Of a DNA stretch of 64,000 nt, positions 35,119 through 45,828 are shown one piece after another (within the stretch, counting starts at the first letter, position 1; each line of letters starts with the position of its first letter). The position numbers and the translations under genes are program-made. This stretch comes from Paguma larvata (lineage: Eukaryota; Chordata; Mammalia; Carnivora; Viverridae). The stretch spans positions 53,472,960-53,536,959 of the forward strand of contig CM057839.1 of NCBI GenBank assembly GCA_030068075.1, given 5' to 3'. The notes beneath the pieces were generated by a model. It saw nothing but the letters and a program-made list of their open reading frames with translations, had not been told where the DNA came from and searched no databases.

Positions 35119-36850
35119 TTTTTGATTTCAGTGATTAACTTGTATACATTTCTTGCGTAAACTTAAAATTGATTCTGGCATGGCATATTCAGCACATGAT
35201 GACAAATATGTTTTTAAAGTATGCAAAAAATAGCACAGAACTACTGAGCTATAAACATGGTTAATTTGAAACAGAAAGCAGACAGTCCTTAAAATCGTAT
35301 AAAATTCCTTCTGTCTCTCCTTCACTGGACAGCGTCTCTCCTGCTGCAACTGATGATGTCATGAGCACCCAGTGTTGATACAACATTCCATTCCTCTTAA
35401 AAACCTTTCCCCTTCCACAGGACTGAAGTGTGATATAATCGATTAAATAATAACCCACAGGCCAACAAAGGCCTGTAAGCAAGCAGTAGAACACCTTTTA
35501 AAATTACCTTAAACATCTCTAAAGGTCCATCACTTTCAACATGTTTAGTAATTACTAAAATAAACATGTATCGAAAAACATCTTTTGATTTTAATAATTC
35601 ATTCTCTCACAGTATTCAGCTCAAGTGTCATGGGAGTCTCACATTTTTAATCAAAAGTCCAAAATTCAATTAAATAATAGAGAAGACAGTTCTCCATTGT
35701 CCTAATACACTGACATGAAAGTTCCCAAATTTTCTACAATTACTACCTTTGGTGTTGAGGATCTTCATAAAAAACAATGAAATGGCTAGAGATTCATTAT
35801 GGTTTTCTTTTGAAAGGAAATGTACTTACTTCGTTAAGTACCCCTTTATTTAAACCAAGTTATATAGCCTTCCAAGTAAAATGAGAAAAGACTTTTTCAG
35901 GTCCTCTCCAAATTCCCCAAACCGTCTTCATGGCAACTGCCACCAGCCTGTGGCAGTCAGTTTACTGCTTCAACAAGAGCCCTGTGTCGCCATGCCAGTT
36001 GCTTTGAGCTTTGTTCACACACACTGTCCCGTTCTCCTCAGAGAGCACGAATGCTCCATTCACCTCTCATCTCCTCCTGCCAGCTCAGCAGTACACAAAT
36101 GAAGGATGCACAAAAGTTAAGTCCTGGTCCTGCAAGGGCTTAAATAAGCCTCAGAGCTCACAACTGCCCCAACTCCTATCGGGTGGAAGGAGCGTTGCGC
36201 AGGTCCTGGGGCAGTTTGGAGGCGATAAACCCACCTGTTCAAGTGCTAAGCCATCAATCGGGAGGGAGTGAAGGCCTCGCTCATCTGGTCCCACCTCAGC
36301 TCCAGTAGAGGACACACCTGCAGTTATCCTGTCTTTTGCGTGGACATCTCCAGGAGCTGGAAACTCCATCCATGTTCGGAAAGACGTCCTAGCCTCTGTC
36401 ACAGAGTTCCTAAAGTGGGAATCGGCGTAACTTCCATCGTTTGATTCTAGAGCTGCTCATTGGGATTAGACAGAGTAAGGCTCATTCCCCTCCCCGCAGA
36501 TAAAACATTTGAACATTAAGGCTTCCATAGACTCCTAGGACTTGACAGTCACAGAACGGAGAGGTTTCTCTTTCAACGTCCCAGATTGGCCCCGGAGTGG
36601 GTGAAGCCCCTTGTCCAGGTGATACTGGTCAGAAGAAATAAGCGCTCATCTGCTTCACTATGTCTCTCCTCCCCTTCCTGGCTTGAAATAAGCCAAGGTC
36701 TGTTTCCCTTTACTTCTACAGTCAAACCACCAGCACCGGACCTTGTCCAACCTTTACACTCCCCTTTAAGATTTCGCTAGTCAAATGGTTTTAAAGAAAC
36801 AATTGTGAAGTGACTGCAGTTCTGTGAATACTCTAACATGAAAACGCTTG
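35119..36850. other. Sequence just downstream of TSC22D1 3' end
   Basis: No interspersed repeat recognised in 1.7 kb, unusual for this window, but also no coding frame with support. May include conserved non-coding sequence or readthrough 3' sequence. Confidence 0.4.
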
Positions 36851-36854
36851 TTTA

Positions 36855-37970
36855 TCAACATTTTATATGCTTTATTGAAAGTTGACAAGTGCAACAGTTA
36901 AATACAGGGACACCTTACAACTGTGTAGAGAACATGCACGGAAACAAATGCATGGAACTACTATACAAGTAATATGCAGAAACCCCTACTGGGAGATCCA
37001 TTTCATCAGCTAGAACGGATCAGTTTTCAAAGTATTCAACCAGCTCAATCAAAAGACTTCAGCGAACAGGAATTTACTTCAAGATATTCAGCAACTAGAG
37101 AAGATTTCAGATTACACAAAGTGACAATGCCAAATTCTTAAAATTTCTTCAGGTGTGGTTTTCTTAATGTAGAATTTTTTCTGTAGATCTCTATATAAAA
37201 GACAATCCACACCTCTTCAGACAGCCAATGAAACATCTAGATTTCAATCTGTACAACCTAAATAGTAGTTACAGTCCTCTATTGTACAAAATAGTTACAC
37301 TACGTACACAAATATACAATAAGCAAAACAACCTTCATGGTAAGATAGCCTAGGTCCCAGCTACCTGTCACCGTCTCAGAGTTCTGTGTCATCCACTGTT
37401 TCAGAAAGAGGCACAGTACTATCGTTTTATCGGTTTTTGGTGACAGTCGTCAATTTGTACGATGAACTATGTTTCCCCTCCTCTTAGGTGAGACTATGCA
37501 TTAGTCTTTACTTTGACCTTCCTTTCAAGTTCCTCATGGGGGAGGAGAGGAGAGGAGAGTCCAGTGGAGCCCCCCTGCTTCCAACCCCATGGAGTACACT
37601 ACGTGCAAGCAGGAGAGAACTCTTGGGAGCGGGGATGGGGAGCAGGGAAGGGATGATGGAAAGGCACACAGCTCCTCAGCATGAATGGAACCACTTCTCA
37701 CGTATCTGCCAAGCTGCATGAGGTCCCAGTATATCCATGCTAATTCTCTGATTAACCTTTAATTCACCCAACTAAGAAATTTCTTCAAGCCAAAAGCACA
37801 TGAGTGTTTAATACTGGAAAACAGAGACAATGGCATAGGTCAGCCTCACTTCTCTTGTGCAGCGAGCAATGAAATGGGTGACTGTGGAGGCGGATGGATT
37901 CCCCCTAGTACATCTTCTCTGGTCTGTTCAGTTCAGACAGCAGCGGCCAGTTCTGCGGGGGCACGGGAGG
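36855..37970 (-). other. TSC22D1: TSC22D1 3' untranslated region
   Basis: About 1.1 kb between the stop codon and the first consensus poly(A) signal on this strand. No SINE or LINE was recognised in it, unlike the flanks, which fits a functional UTR. Two isolated ATTTA pentamers (minus-strand reading of 'taaat' near 36900 and 37258) are visible, but no clustered AU-rich element. The 3' end near 36855 is inferred from the poly(A) signal. Confidence 0.8.
36871..36876 (-). terminator. TSC22D1: Poly(A) signal AATAAA of TSC22D1
   Basis: The minus strand reads TTTCAATAAAGCATAT here. It is the only canonical hexamer seen between the stop codon and this point. A U-rich stretch (GTTTTCATGTT) follows about 25-35 bases further on, as expected for a cleavage site near 36855. 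Confidence 0.85.
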
Positions 37971-38228
37971 CTACGCGGTTGGTCCTGAGCCCTGGGACGC
38001 TGGCTGGGCCGGGGGCTGTGTGGTCCCCTGTGGCTGTGTGGTCGCAGGGGGGGAGCCAGTCTGCAGCTGGGCCTGAAACTGGGCAAGCTGCTCAGGACTG
38101 GCCAGTGTCTTCAGCAGATTGTTTTCCTGCTCCAGCTGGGAATTTTTCTCTATCAGTTCTTTGATTTGCTCTTTGAGGACCTCCACTTCCTCTCTAACCG
38201 CGTACATCAAATGGCTTTTCACCAGATC
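37971..38228 (-). CDS. TSC22D1: TSC22D1 terminal coding exon (TSC-box, leucine zipper, tail)
   Basis: The acceptor is strong (pyrimidine tract with CCCTTTCAG just upstream of 38228). The exon encodes 85 residues beginning [14 protein letters not shown] and ending at a TAG at 37973-37971. It holds the whole dimerisation zipper and the Q/P/T-rich carboxyl tail typical of TSC22D1. This is the exon any alternative amino terminus must join in phase 0. Confidence 0.96.
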   Translation of the reverse strand, partial: DLVKSHLMYAVREEVEVLKEQIKELIEKNSQLEQENNLLKTLASPEQLAQFQAQLQTGSPPATTQPQGTTQPPAQPASQGSGPTA

Positions 38229-39953
38229 CTGAAAGGGAGAGGAGGGGAAAAAAAGGTTTAATTCAGTGCTTCCCAGATTCTGAATTTCTAAAGCATGATT
38301 TTTGCATGATTCTCCAGAACTATTAACAAGTCTGACCTTTAGCTGATTTAAGCGGCCCTTTGAGCAATCTATCGAACACAACCGCAACTGTACAATACTT
38401 AAGTTCAATGTGTAAGGGATCAGGCTTTTAAAAAGCCAATGCTTTTTCTGCAAGCCGTTAGCCAGGGATGCATACAGTGAGCTTTCCTACTTGAGATGGC
38501 AAAATGCACTGGGCATCTGGAAGGCGGGGCGGGCGCCTGGCCGGCCGCGATGTCCAGTCCCGCAGCAACGGTAGCTGCTTCCCCGCCCCCAAGTCCCTCC
38601 CTCCACCCCCCCCCACCGCCTCCCTCAGCACCGGCTGCAGCCAGTTCCTACCGAGCATGTTGCCGCATTTTCCTCCCTCCACCCCCGCCCCCTCTTTCGT
38701 GATTAAACTGACATCACAGAAACCTGGGCAGACGTCGCAGCCAATGAGAGCTCGAGTTATTTATAGCTCCGAATTAAAGGTTCGGAGTTTGCCTAGCAAC
38801 AGTGGGCAGAGAATCCCGTGAGAAGAGCCACAGGCGCTGCTCCAATAACAAAGAACAGCCAAGGCGGAAATAAAAAATAGGAGAAATCCACGCACAGGCT
38901 GAGAAGACAAAACTTTTCTCGGGTTCTTCTTTATTGTGCAGTTGCCTACCTCACTGGGGATCCGTTTGTGCAAGGTCTAAAGGGCCCTTGAGATCCTCAT
39001 TCTGTCCCCCCTCGTTCTCTAGTAAACCTTAAGATTCCTAGCAAAGCCACATCGCTAGAGACGTGCCCACGACCAAAGGACGCACAGGGCAGAGATTCCC
39101 TAGCAATTCTCTAGCAAAAAAGGAACACTTCGGCAAACGTCCCGACGTTATGTGAAACCGATGGGGGAAGAGAGAACATTTAATACCCCCAGGGCTGCAA
39201 TCTCTCTCCCTAGCAGCCGTGGTATGTGGCTTCATGTCGGCCGAATGAAGACAGTGCCGGCATTTCTAAATGTATGAAGAGCAATCATCATAACTATGGA
39301 TGCACTGCTTCCATCCCAATCTCGCTTTTTGTAATGTGCCCACATTTAGTACAAATGATTTTTAATCAGTACATACCATAGCTTGCTCGATTTTGTTGTC
39401 AATAGCTACCACACTTGCACCAGAGGAGCTGGAAAAGAGGGGGGAGAAATCGATAAATGGAATTTTTATAACAGCCAAGACAAAAAGGATTTCCTAATTC
39501 TGTGATGTTAGAATTATTTTTTGAACACTCTACAACGCTATGTAATATATCACCCTCCAGAAAACACCAGCCACTCTCTTACTAACGAATATCCCGACAT
39601 TTCCCTATTTTAGTGAGTCACAAAAGGCTAAATTACATAATGTGGTAAAAGCCTGCTCTCTGGCCAGACCTGCGGAAAGAAAGCTATTCTAAACATTTCA
39701 AAAAGCAACATCCATGTCACCGTAGTCTCTCGGCAATGGACAAAGGAATTCGCTTGGCTATCTTTCACCTGCATTATTAGACGTATCTCACGAGTAAATT
39801 TAAAGAAACTATCCCAGCCGACATTTACCTATTGTCAAGTCTCACAGAAGCGTTTTCAGTCCCCAGCAAGGATGACAAGAAAGAAATTGAAAAATGTCTC
39901 AGTTGGTAAACTCCTAGATCCATCGCCACTGGTCTACACCATTGGGATTTCAT
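37971..39953 (-). CDS. TSC22D1: TSC22 domain family protein 1, short isoform (three exons)
   Basis: Joining 39953-39829, 39428-39377 and 38228-37971 on the minus strand gives an uninterrupted 144-codon protein that starts [20 protein letters not shown] and ends in a Gln/Pro/Thr-rich tail (..[11 protein letters not shown]). Residues about 58-110 form the TSC-box ([20 protein letters not shown]) and the leucine zipper (heptad Leu in [20 protein letters not shown]). The family lacks a classical basic DNA-binding region and acts as homo- or heterodimeric transcriptional regulators, induced by TGF-beta and other signals. Exon junctions have GT/AG ends, with phase 2 after codon 41 and phase 0 after codon 59. 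Length and sequence agree with the mammalian short isoform as I remember it. The first ATG sits just downstream of a TATA/CCAAT promoter; a second in-frame ATG is codon 11. No damage is seen. The longer isoform's large first exon is not in the window. Confidence 0.97.
38491..38658 (-). CDS. Candidate alternative first coding exon of TSC22D1 (56 codons)
   Basis: In the intron before the terminal exon, an ATG at 38658 (purine at -3) opens a frame of exactly 56 codons rich in Gly, Arg and Pro. It runs to a possible donor (TCTCAA|GTAGGA, GT at 38490-38489). The donor is in phase 0, as is the acceptor at 38229, so splicing would give a 141-residue protein with the complete TSC-box and zipper. A TATA box lies about 100 bases upstream at 38765-38758 in a CpG-rich segment. 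The donor is weak (A at -1, GTAGGA) and no transcript evidence is available, so this is inference. It could be an already annotated minor isoform or a non-coding promoter region. Confidence 0.35.
38700..38800 (-). promoter_or_regulatory. Candidate internal TSC22D1 promoter (TATA, X-box-like, CRE-like sites)
   Basis: The minus strand carries TATAAATA at 38765-38758. Upstream of it are a 7+7 inverted repeat (arms 38767-38773 and 38781-38787) and an RFX X-box-like GTTGCTAGGCAAAC at 38800-38787. On the downstream side are a CCAAT box on the plus strand (38741-38745), a palindromic GACGTC (38731-38736) and a CRE-like TGACATCA on the plus strand (38709-38716). The CCAAT and CRE positions would also suit a plus-strand or bidirectional start. 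Confidence 0.45.
39377..39428 (-). CDS. TSC22D1: TSC22D1 coding exon 2 (shared)
   Basis: A 52-base exon between an acceptor ending TTTTCCAG (AG at 39430-39429) and a donor GTATGT (GT at 39376-39375). It completes a split Ser codon and encodes [17 protein letters not shown], the conserved lead-in to the TSC-box. It is too short to be seen as an open frame by itself. It is joined to the alternative first exons in the short and long isoforms. Confidence 0.95.
39829..39953 (-). CDS. TSC22D1: TSC22D1 short isoform coding exon 1
   Basis: Codons 1-41 plus two bases of codon 42. The ATG at 39953-39951 is followed by a frame open to the donor at 39828-39827 (AATAG|GTAAAT). The encoded amino terminus is specific to the short isoform; the long isoform replaces it with a very large exon located upstream of this window. 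The 5' UTR part of this exon runs up to about 40188 (inferred start). Confidence 0.95.
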
Positions 39954-40188
39954 GCAATTGCAGCCAAAAACACCCTCGCGGAAAAAAAAAAAAAAAAAAG
40001 GGAATACCAGCAGCCTTGTTTGAGCTAGATAAAAATCTTCTAGCTTTCTGCAGCCCAGGGAGAAACAGAAAACACCAGCCCTAGTTTAAAGAAACCCAGC
40101 TTCTGGGCTTGGCGATCCCGGGAAGATGCTGATCACAGTGCTGTGCGGAGAAGCCTCCCAAAACGACAGCCGGGTTCCACTAAGGCTT
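39954..40188 (-). other. TSC22D1: TSC22D1 short-isoform 5' untranslated region
   Basis: Sequence between the inferred transcription start (about 25-30 bases below the TATA box) and the ATG at 39953. It contains an uninterrupted run of 18 A on the plus strand (39982-39999), which would be U18 in the mRNA 28 bases before the start codon. The start position is inferred. Confidence 0.6.
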
Positions 40189-40211
40189 TAGACCGAGACT
40201 CGGCTCGGTGC

Positions 40212-40300
40212 AGAATATATGGAAGCAAGAGCCCCGCCGATTGGCCAGAACTCCATTGGCACCTCCCCCTTCTCCCTTCCCCGCCCTCTTCGCGCTTCCC
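40212..40300 (-). promoter_or_regulatory. TSC22D1: Core promoter of TSC22D1 short isoform (TATA, two CCAAT boxes, GC boxes)
   Basis: Read on the minus strand: a TATA-like CATATATTC at 40221-40213, CCAAT boxes at 40244-40240 and 40259-40255, and GC-rich boxes (GGCGGGG at 40238-40232 and GGGCGGGG about 40285-40278). Spacing predicts transcription start near 40188. The surrounding 40.1-40.6 kb is CpG-rich compared with its flanks. No start-site data are available here. Confidence 0.8.
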
Positions 40301-40489
40301 GGCCTTCCCCCCAACCCCCACCCCTGCCCCCAGCCTCCTGATCCGATCCCGCTTTTCGGGTGGGCTGACCCAGGCCGCAGTGGACCCGCGGAGGTGCGGG
40401 ACCACTTGAGGCCTCCACGGGCTCGCAAAGCTGGACTACTGCTGCGGCAGAAAACGTCAAGGGTCCCTGAAAATACAACTGGGGCCCCG

Positions 40490-40495
40490 CACGTG
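40490..40495. promoter_or_regulatory. CACGTG E-box upstream of TSC22D1 short promoter
   Basis: A palindromic GCACGTGC core lies about 300 bases upstream of the inferred start. It matches the canonical E-box bound by bHLH-zipper factors. Occupancy is unknown. Confidence 0.4.
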
Positions 40496-40594
40496 CTTAC
40501 GTTTAAAGGAGTCAGACCCCGTCCCAGATGCTGCCTGTCCCCGTGGCTGCCGAAAGGCGAAAGCTTCCTATTTGCAACCAGAACCGTCTGAGCT

Positions 40595-40610
40595 ACTGGG
40601 CATGCCCAGT
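40595..40610. promoter_or_regulatory. Perfect 16-bp palindrome containing a p53-type half-site
   Basis: ACTGGGCATGCCCAGT is its own reverse complement. Its centre GGGCATGCCC fits the RRRCWWGYYY half-site definition, but no second half-site adjoins it. It lies about 400 bases upstream of the short-isoform start. Confidence 0.35.
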
Positions 40611-40619
40611 CTCACCGCT

Positions 40620-43600
40620 AAGACTTGGAGGAGCTTGAGTGTCTCGATTTCAGTTATCTTGTTCTTACAGGCAGCAGTAATGGGAGGATTTTATAGGCAG
40701 TTTTATTTATAAGGATAATAATCGTACTGTAATAATACTTTTTAAAGAGGCAGTGAATTTTGGAGGGAAAAATCACATTTGCTTTTTGAGAAATGCTACC
40801 TTTCCATGGATTTATTAATTACTTGTAGCAACAAAACAAAAAACATTACATATTCTTTGCTAGGCATGTATCTACTAAAGCAAAAAGGAACCCATCAGAT
40901 GAAATCTAGTAGATCTTCCCAAAATGTCCCTAGAGCCATAAACCTTAAAATCACATCTCTCCGTCTGCCATTTATAGCCAGAAAACTCAATCCACAGGTT
41001 GAATGCTACCTCAATCTATTTTCAGTACGTCCCTAAAGCAAGAGTTTGTAAGTGGCGATTTCTAGAAGTCTCAACCATATGAGCCTTCTTACATCAGGAC
41101 TGAAATATCCTAAAGTATGTATTTCACCCTGGTGGCCATACTGACCAAGTCATTCCTTCTCCAAACCAAAATCAAGAGCTCTGGATGTAAAACAAGCTTA
41201 ACCCACTGCATATTTCCTCTCTTCATTTAAAATATTTGCAAGAATGCATCAATCGAGGTTACAGTTTCATCTGAAAATCTAACGCTTTAAATTTGCCTGA
41301 TTATTACGGATTCTATAGTTTGCGATGCAGTACATTTTAGAAAGCAAATTTAACCTCTACAATACTGCCCTCTAATGGCACGATCCTATAAAACCACAAA
41401 CAAAAAACTACAATTGATAAAGACTTCTCTAATCCATAGGCAAGTTGTATCATCGTCACAAATAATTCCAACATAAAATTTGACCATAGAACAGATATAT
41501 GTAAATATTGTATTTGCATACACACACACAGTCTTTTCTCTCTCAAGCAGACATTCCTTCTCAATTTAGCACCCTTTAATCCTCAGCAAACTTTAATTCA
41601 GAAATTTTAATTGCCAGCAGGGCGTTTCAGACATTCTTTTTTAAGTGGACCCAAAACTGCCAGGGAGCACTTGGTTTTAGAAACAGTCGAAAGGAATTAG
41701 GATCCAAATGTGGTCAATGTGGTAGATGAAAAGAACAATTAATTCTCTTTTGGGTTAAAAACCAAAGTGTGACTAACTGTATAAAGGAGTAACATTCTTT
41801 TTTTATTGTAAGGATCATAATATTTTCCAAATTAGTCTTTGAATAACAATGTTGTTAGCATATTTGTAATTTATAAACTTATATCAAATTTGAGGAAGAC
41901 ACCAATTTTCAGTAAAAAGAAAAAGAGTAAGTGGAAACTTCAAAATCAATAATTCAGGGGCGCCTGGCTCAGTTGGTTAGGCGTCTGACTTTGGCCAAGT
42001 CGTGATCTCATGGTTCATGAGTTCAAGCCCAGCATCTGGCTCTGTGCTGACGGCTCAGAGACTGGAGCCTGCTTCAGATTCTGTGTCTCCCTCTCTTTCT
42101 GCCCCTCTCCTGCTCACACTCCGTGTCTCTCTCTCTCTCTCACAAATAAATATTAAAAAAAATTTTTTTTAAATCAATACTTCAGAAACCAGGGATATGG
42201 TCCCTCTGTGAGTGCTTCACAGAATTATTTACTACATAGTTTCTATATTTTGAAAGTTAAGGTTACCACAAACTATCTGTGTAATTAAACCCATTTACAT
42301 ATTTTCGCTGAACTGCACAGGACAAATTATGAAAGAAAGTATCATCTTAAGCTGTAAAAAAGAGCTTAAAAAATAAAACTCTTAAAAAAATAACAAAATA
42401 AAACTCTAAGGTTATATGAAGAAATGGATTTAAAATTCCCAGCGGAAACTTAAGATTAGTAAATTAACTGAATTTTTTTTATTCATGATGTTCCTTGAAC
42501 ACAAACGGAAAGAAGCTATTATGCTTCCATTTCATTCAACATATCACCCATTGGATTAAGCTTTAGGAGCCAGTATAAGCCATCATAGTCCGTTAACCCA
42601 TATCCCTATAGAGAGACATTACGGTCACCTCCAATACTTTGCTATGTTAGATAAAATTGCAAGAAATATTTTGTGTGTACGTCGTTGATCATTTGTGTAT
42701 ATATTTCTGGAGAATTTGCCAGGGCCACAGAATATAAAGCCCACCGAAATTATTAGAAACCTGCTGCCTTTCCTATCTTCTACACAAATGGTCTAGATTT
42801 CTTTCCAACTAGATTTTCGTATGCAAACTGAAAAGACAATTTGGAAAAGAAGGCAAATTAGCTGGAGGAAAACTCCATGGAGGGGAAACCATGGGTCAGA
42901 AATGTTTGAGGTCCACATGGCTAGAATTACTCTCAAAGATTCTTCTCTTTGTGAAACAAAACATGTAAGAGTCTGGTGCTAGCCAGAGCTCAACAAAGAC
43001 TAGCTGATAGGACGGGGAAAACACTGCCTTCAGGAGAAACCCCTAAGGGCATGGGTGACAATAGCCATCTTCAGGCACTGGGCAGAGATCAGGTCTCACT
43101 CTGTGGGGAATCGGGAGCGTAGCAAACAGCCTGAACATTAAAGACAGCCTTTTTGTTGTTGTCGTTTTCTGTTTTGTTTTATTTTGCCTAAAATCCTTTT
43201 CCCTGGATTCCAATTCCATCACCTCTGCATACTGGGAGCTTGCGAGCTGGGAAAGAGAAGAGGAGCAGGGGCAGGGCCTGTGTTTCTAATTCATCCAGTA
43301 ATGCGGGCTTTTCTTCCCAACCTCACCTGCCTTGGCCAATATAGGTACAGTTGGAGATCCACCACTCAAATAGGATAACGTGATTCTCCCTCTGTCCAAA
43401 CTCCCCGTAAATCTAAAGTGACTGCCTGGGTAGAGGCTGAGGCATATGGCGCTGTGCCTGACCAAATCTTATGGTCTGGGAACTACTAGCCCACTTGCCC
43501 TCTCCTCATTTACCTCACTGGGTGCTGAGAGTAGGCTTACCAGGTTTAGCAAGTAAAACTACAGGACTTCCCATTAATAGTGAATTGCAGATAAACACAC

Positions 43601-45300
43601 AGCAGTGTGTTAGTGCTGTGTCCCATACACTGTAAGAATAAATCATTCCAAAGAAATCAAAACAAAATTCAGCCATCTTTGAAATTTCCTTGATTTCCAT
43701 AAAAAGTTGGAAGATAAAGATGAGAAAATTTTCCAAAAAGCAATAAAGGCGATGGAATTGAGAGAGAAGAAACCAAAAGGATAAATTTAGGAGGTCCACT
43801 GGATGATTCCAAAAGCACAGACCAAAGAAATAATTTAAGAATTTTTCCTCAACTGAAGGCACAAGTCTCCGTATTAAATGAGATGACCGAATGGCCACCA
43901 CAATAAATGAAAAAAAGCCCTACAACAAAGCACATCGCGTGAAAGTAAAGATCACTTGGGACAGGGAAAATCCTAAAAGCTTCCAAACAGAAAAAAAAAA
44001 ACAAGTTCTAAACACAGGACCAATGATCAAAATGGCTTTTGCTGGCTACGAGTAAATAATGGGGAAAATTCTGAGAGAAAAAAATTCTCACTCGCCAAAT
44101 CTCCACGAAAGCATAACGGTAGAACAGAAACATTTTCGGATATTTCAGACATCAAAGTAGAGGAACAAAACAAGCCAAAGGTTAACATTTAAAAAAAATA
44201 AGGAGTATTGTATATTTCAAGGAAAAAGAAAAAGAAAAATGTTTCAATAGGAAACATGAACCAGGGGCTCAAACCCTGGAGAGAAGGGAAGGAATGAACA
44301 GGATGATGGGAAGGAAAGCTCAAGACAACAGCTGCTGAGCAACCCTAAGCGGCATCTGATCTGTAAGGTGCAGAAAGCGGGGAGCCTCTGGGAGGAAGGG
44401 CTTTGTGGCTGGGAATAAACAGAGAGGTGATCCAACGCGGTTGAACATTTGCAGGGAAGCAGAGCGCCGGACAGGTGTATGACAGACCTAATGGAACAAG
44501 TGGATAAATTCAAGGACAATTTTACAGAAAAGAAAAGCAAGAAAAAACTAATATGTTTATCAATAAAATTTCCAGAACTATATTAATTTTGAAATTTTTT
44601 ATCAGTTTAACTGTAAAAAGTTATTTGTATTAGGAAGGTGGTGGGAAGAAACACTGAGCCCCAGGAATGGTTTACAAGTGCTAAATCTGAATCAACAGCT
44701 TGATTATAAAATATATAAAAGTGAAAAATCAAGAAATAACACTATAAATATATTACATAGACATGTGTAGGTAAATATGAGAAAACATAAAAATTAAAAG
44801 TGGCCGCCTCTGAGGAATAGATGTAGGGGACTGAAAAAGAGGAACTGCTCATATATATTTTTTCTGTTCACTCTGTGTGATCTTTAGGGATGCACAGGTC
44901 TTTTCTTAAAGGAAAAGAAAGAAAACGGGCCCTGCAGTGGGCTCCTCGGCCCGGGCCCGCAGGCAGGCTTCGGCTGAGTGCTTATCAGCAGGAGCCTGTG
45001 AGCAGGAGCCGCCCAAGAGGAGGAGGCCGAAACAATTAAACGACTTTTGGAAACGATAGAGGGTCAGAGTTAAAAATAAAAAAACAAAACAAAACCCTTA
45101 AACACATGGGACTATTTAGATTTTCAGAAGGATACTGCCAAGGTAGGTGGGAAAAATTAGTTCTGGACTAAAGGGTGTTTTGGTCTTGTGCGAAACAGTT
45201 TTAAAGAAAGCCCTGAAGATCAGACTGTTTCCAAGTAACTTAATTTTGTCCCAAAACAAAGCTCTAGGATATTAAATAAACAGTTAGCATCCAATAATTC
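40620..45300. other. Intron-like sequence upstream of the short promoter
   Basis: AT-rich with one SINE (41958-42170). 43650-44230 has purine-rich text ('cttccaaacagaaaaaaaaa', 'aatggcttttgctggctac') resembling an old HAL1/L1 ORF1 relic, not certain. At 41365-41378 the minus strand has CCATTAGAGGGCAG, one mismatch from the CTCF core. Confidence 0.4.
41958..42170 (+). mobile_element. Feline tRNA-Lys SINE
   Basis: Head GGGCGCCTGGCTCAGTTGG with a small internal deletion. The tail is A-rich. The duplication AAATCAATAATTCAG (41943-41957) has one mismatch to 42171-42185. Confidence 0.92.
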
Positions 45301-45637
45301 ACAGTGTCTGGCATCCAGTGAAAAGTACCAGACATATAAATGCAGGGAAATATAACTCATAACAAGGAAGAAAATCAATCAAAATGACTCAGATAGGACA
45401 AAGATAATATAATTTGTAGACAAGGACAACAATTATTATAACCATCCTATATATATGTTCAAGAAAGAGGGAAAATTAGCATATTAAGTAGAGGTATGGA
45501 AGGTATAAAGAAATACATTTCTGAAGATAAAAATTATAATGTTTGAGAGGAAAAATACACTGCATGGGACTCACAGTAAATTAGAAGGGGTGGAAGCAAT
45601 ATCAGTGATATATTTGCAGTAGAAACTATCCAAAATA

Positions 45638-45828
45638 GGGGCCCCTGGGTGGCTCAGCCAGTTGAGCGTTGGCTCTTGATTTCATTCAGGCCATGATCTC
45701 TTGATGTTTTGTGAGATAGTGTGGAGCCTGCTTGGGATTATCTCTCTCCTCCTCTCTCTTCCCCTCCCCCTGCTCACACTTACACTCTCTCTGTCTCTTT
45801 CAAAAGATAAACATACATAAAAAAAAAG
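45638..45828 (+). mobile_element. Feline tRNA-Lys SINE, divergent
   Basis: GGGGCCCCTGGGTGGCTCAG head. The central block is shortened to 'tagtgtggagcctgcttggg'. It ends in an A-rich tail before a repeat of AGAAACTA (45621 and 45831). Confidence 0.88.

Noticed and set aside
37971..38489. Continuous frame through the last intron into the TSC22D1 terminal exon (about 170 codons)
   Set aside because: After the TAG at 38489-38487 the last 260 bases of the intron are open in frame with the TSC-box, but there is no ATG before the exon (the apparent start at 38453 is TTG) and the splice acceptor is strong. Best read as intron sequence plus the true exon.
40133..40591. Several 80-127-codon frames on both strands over the TSC22D1 promoter
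   Set aside because: GC- and CpG-rich promoter DNA lacks stop codons. No start context or motif supports a protein.
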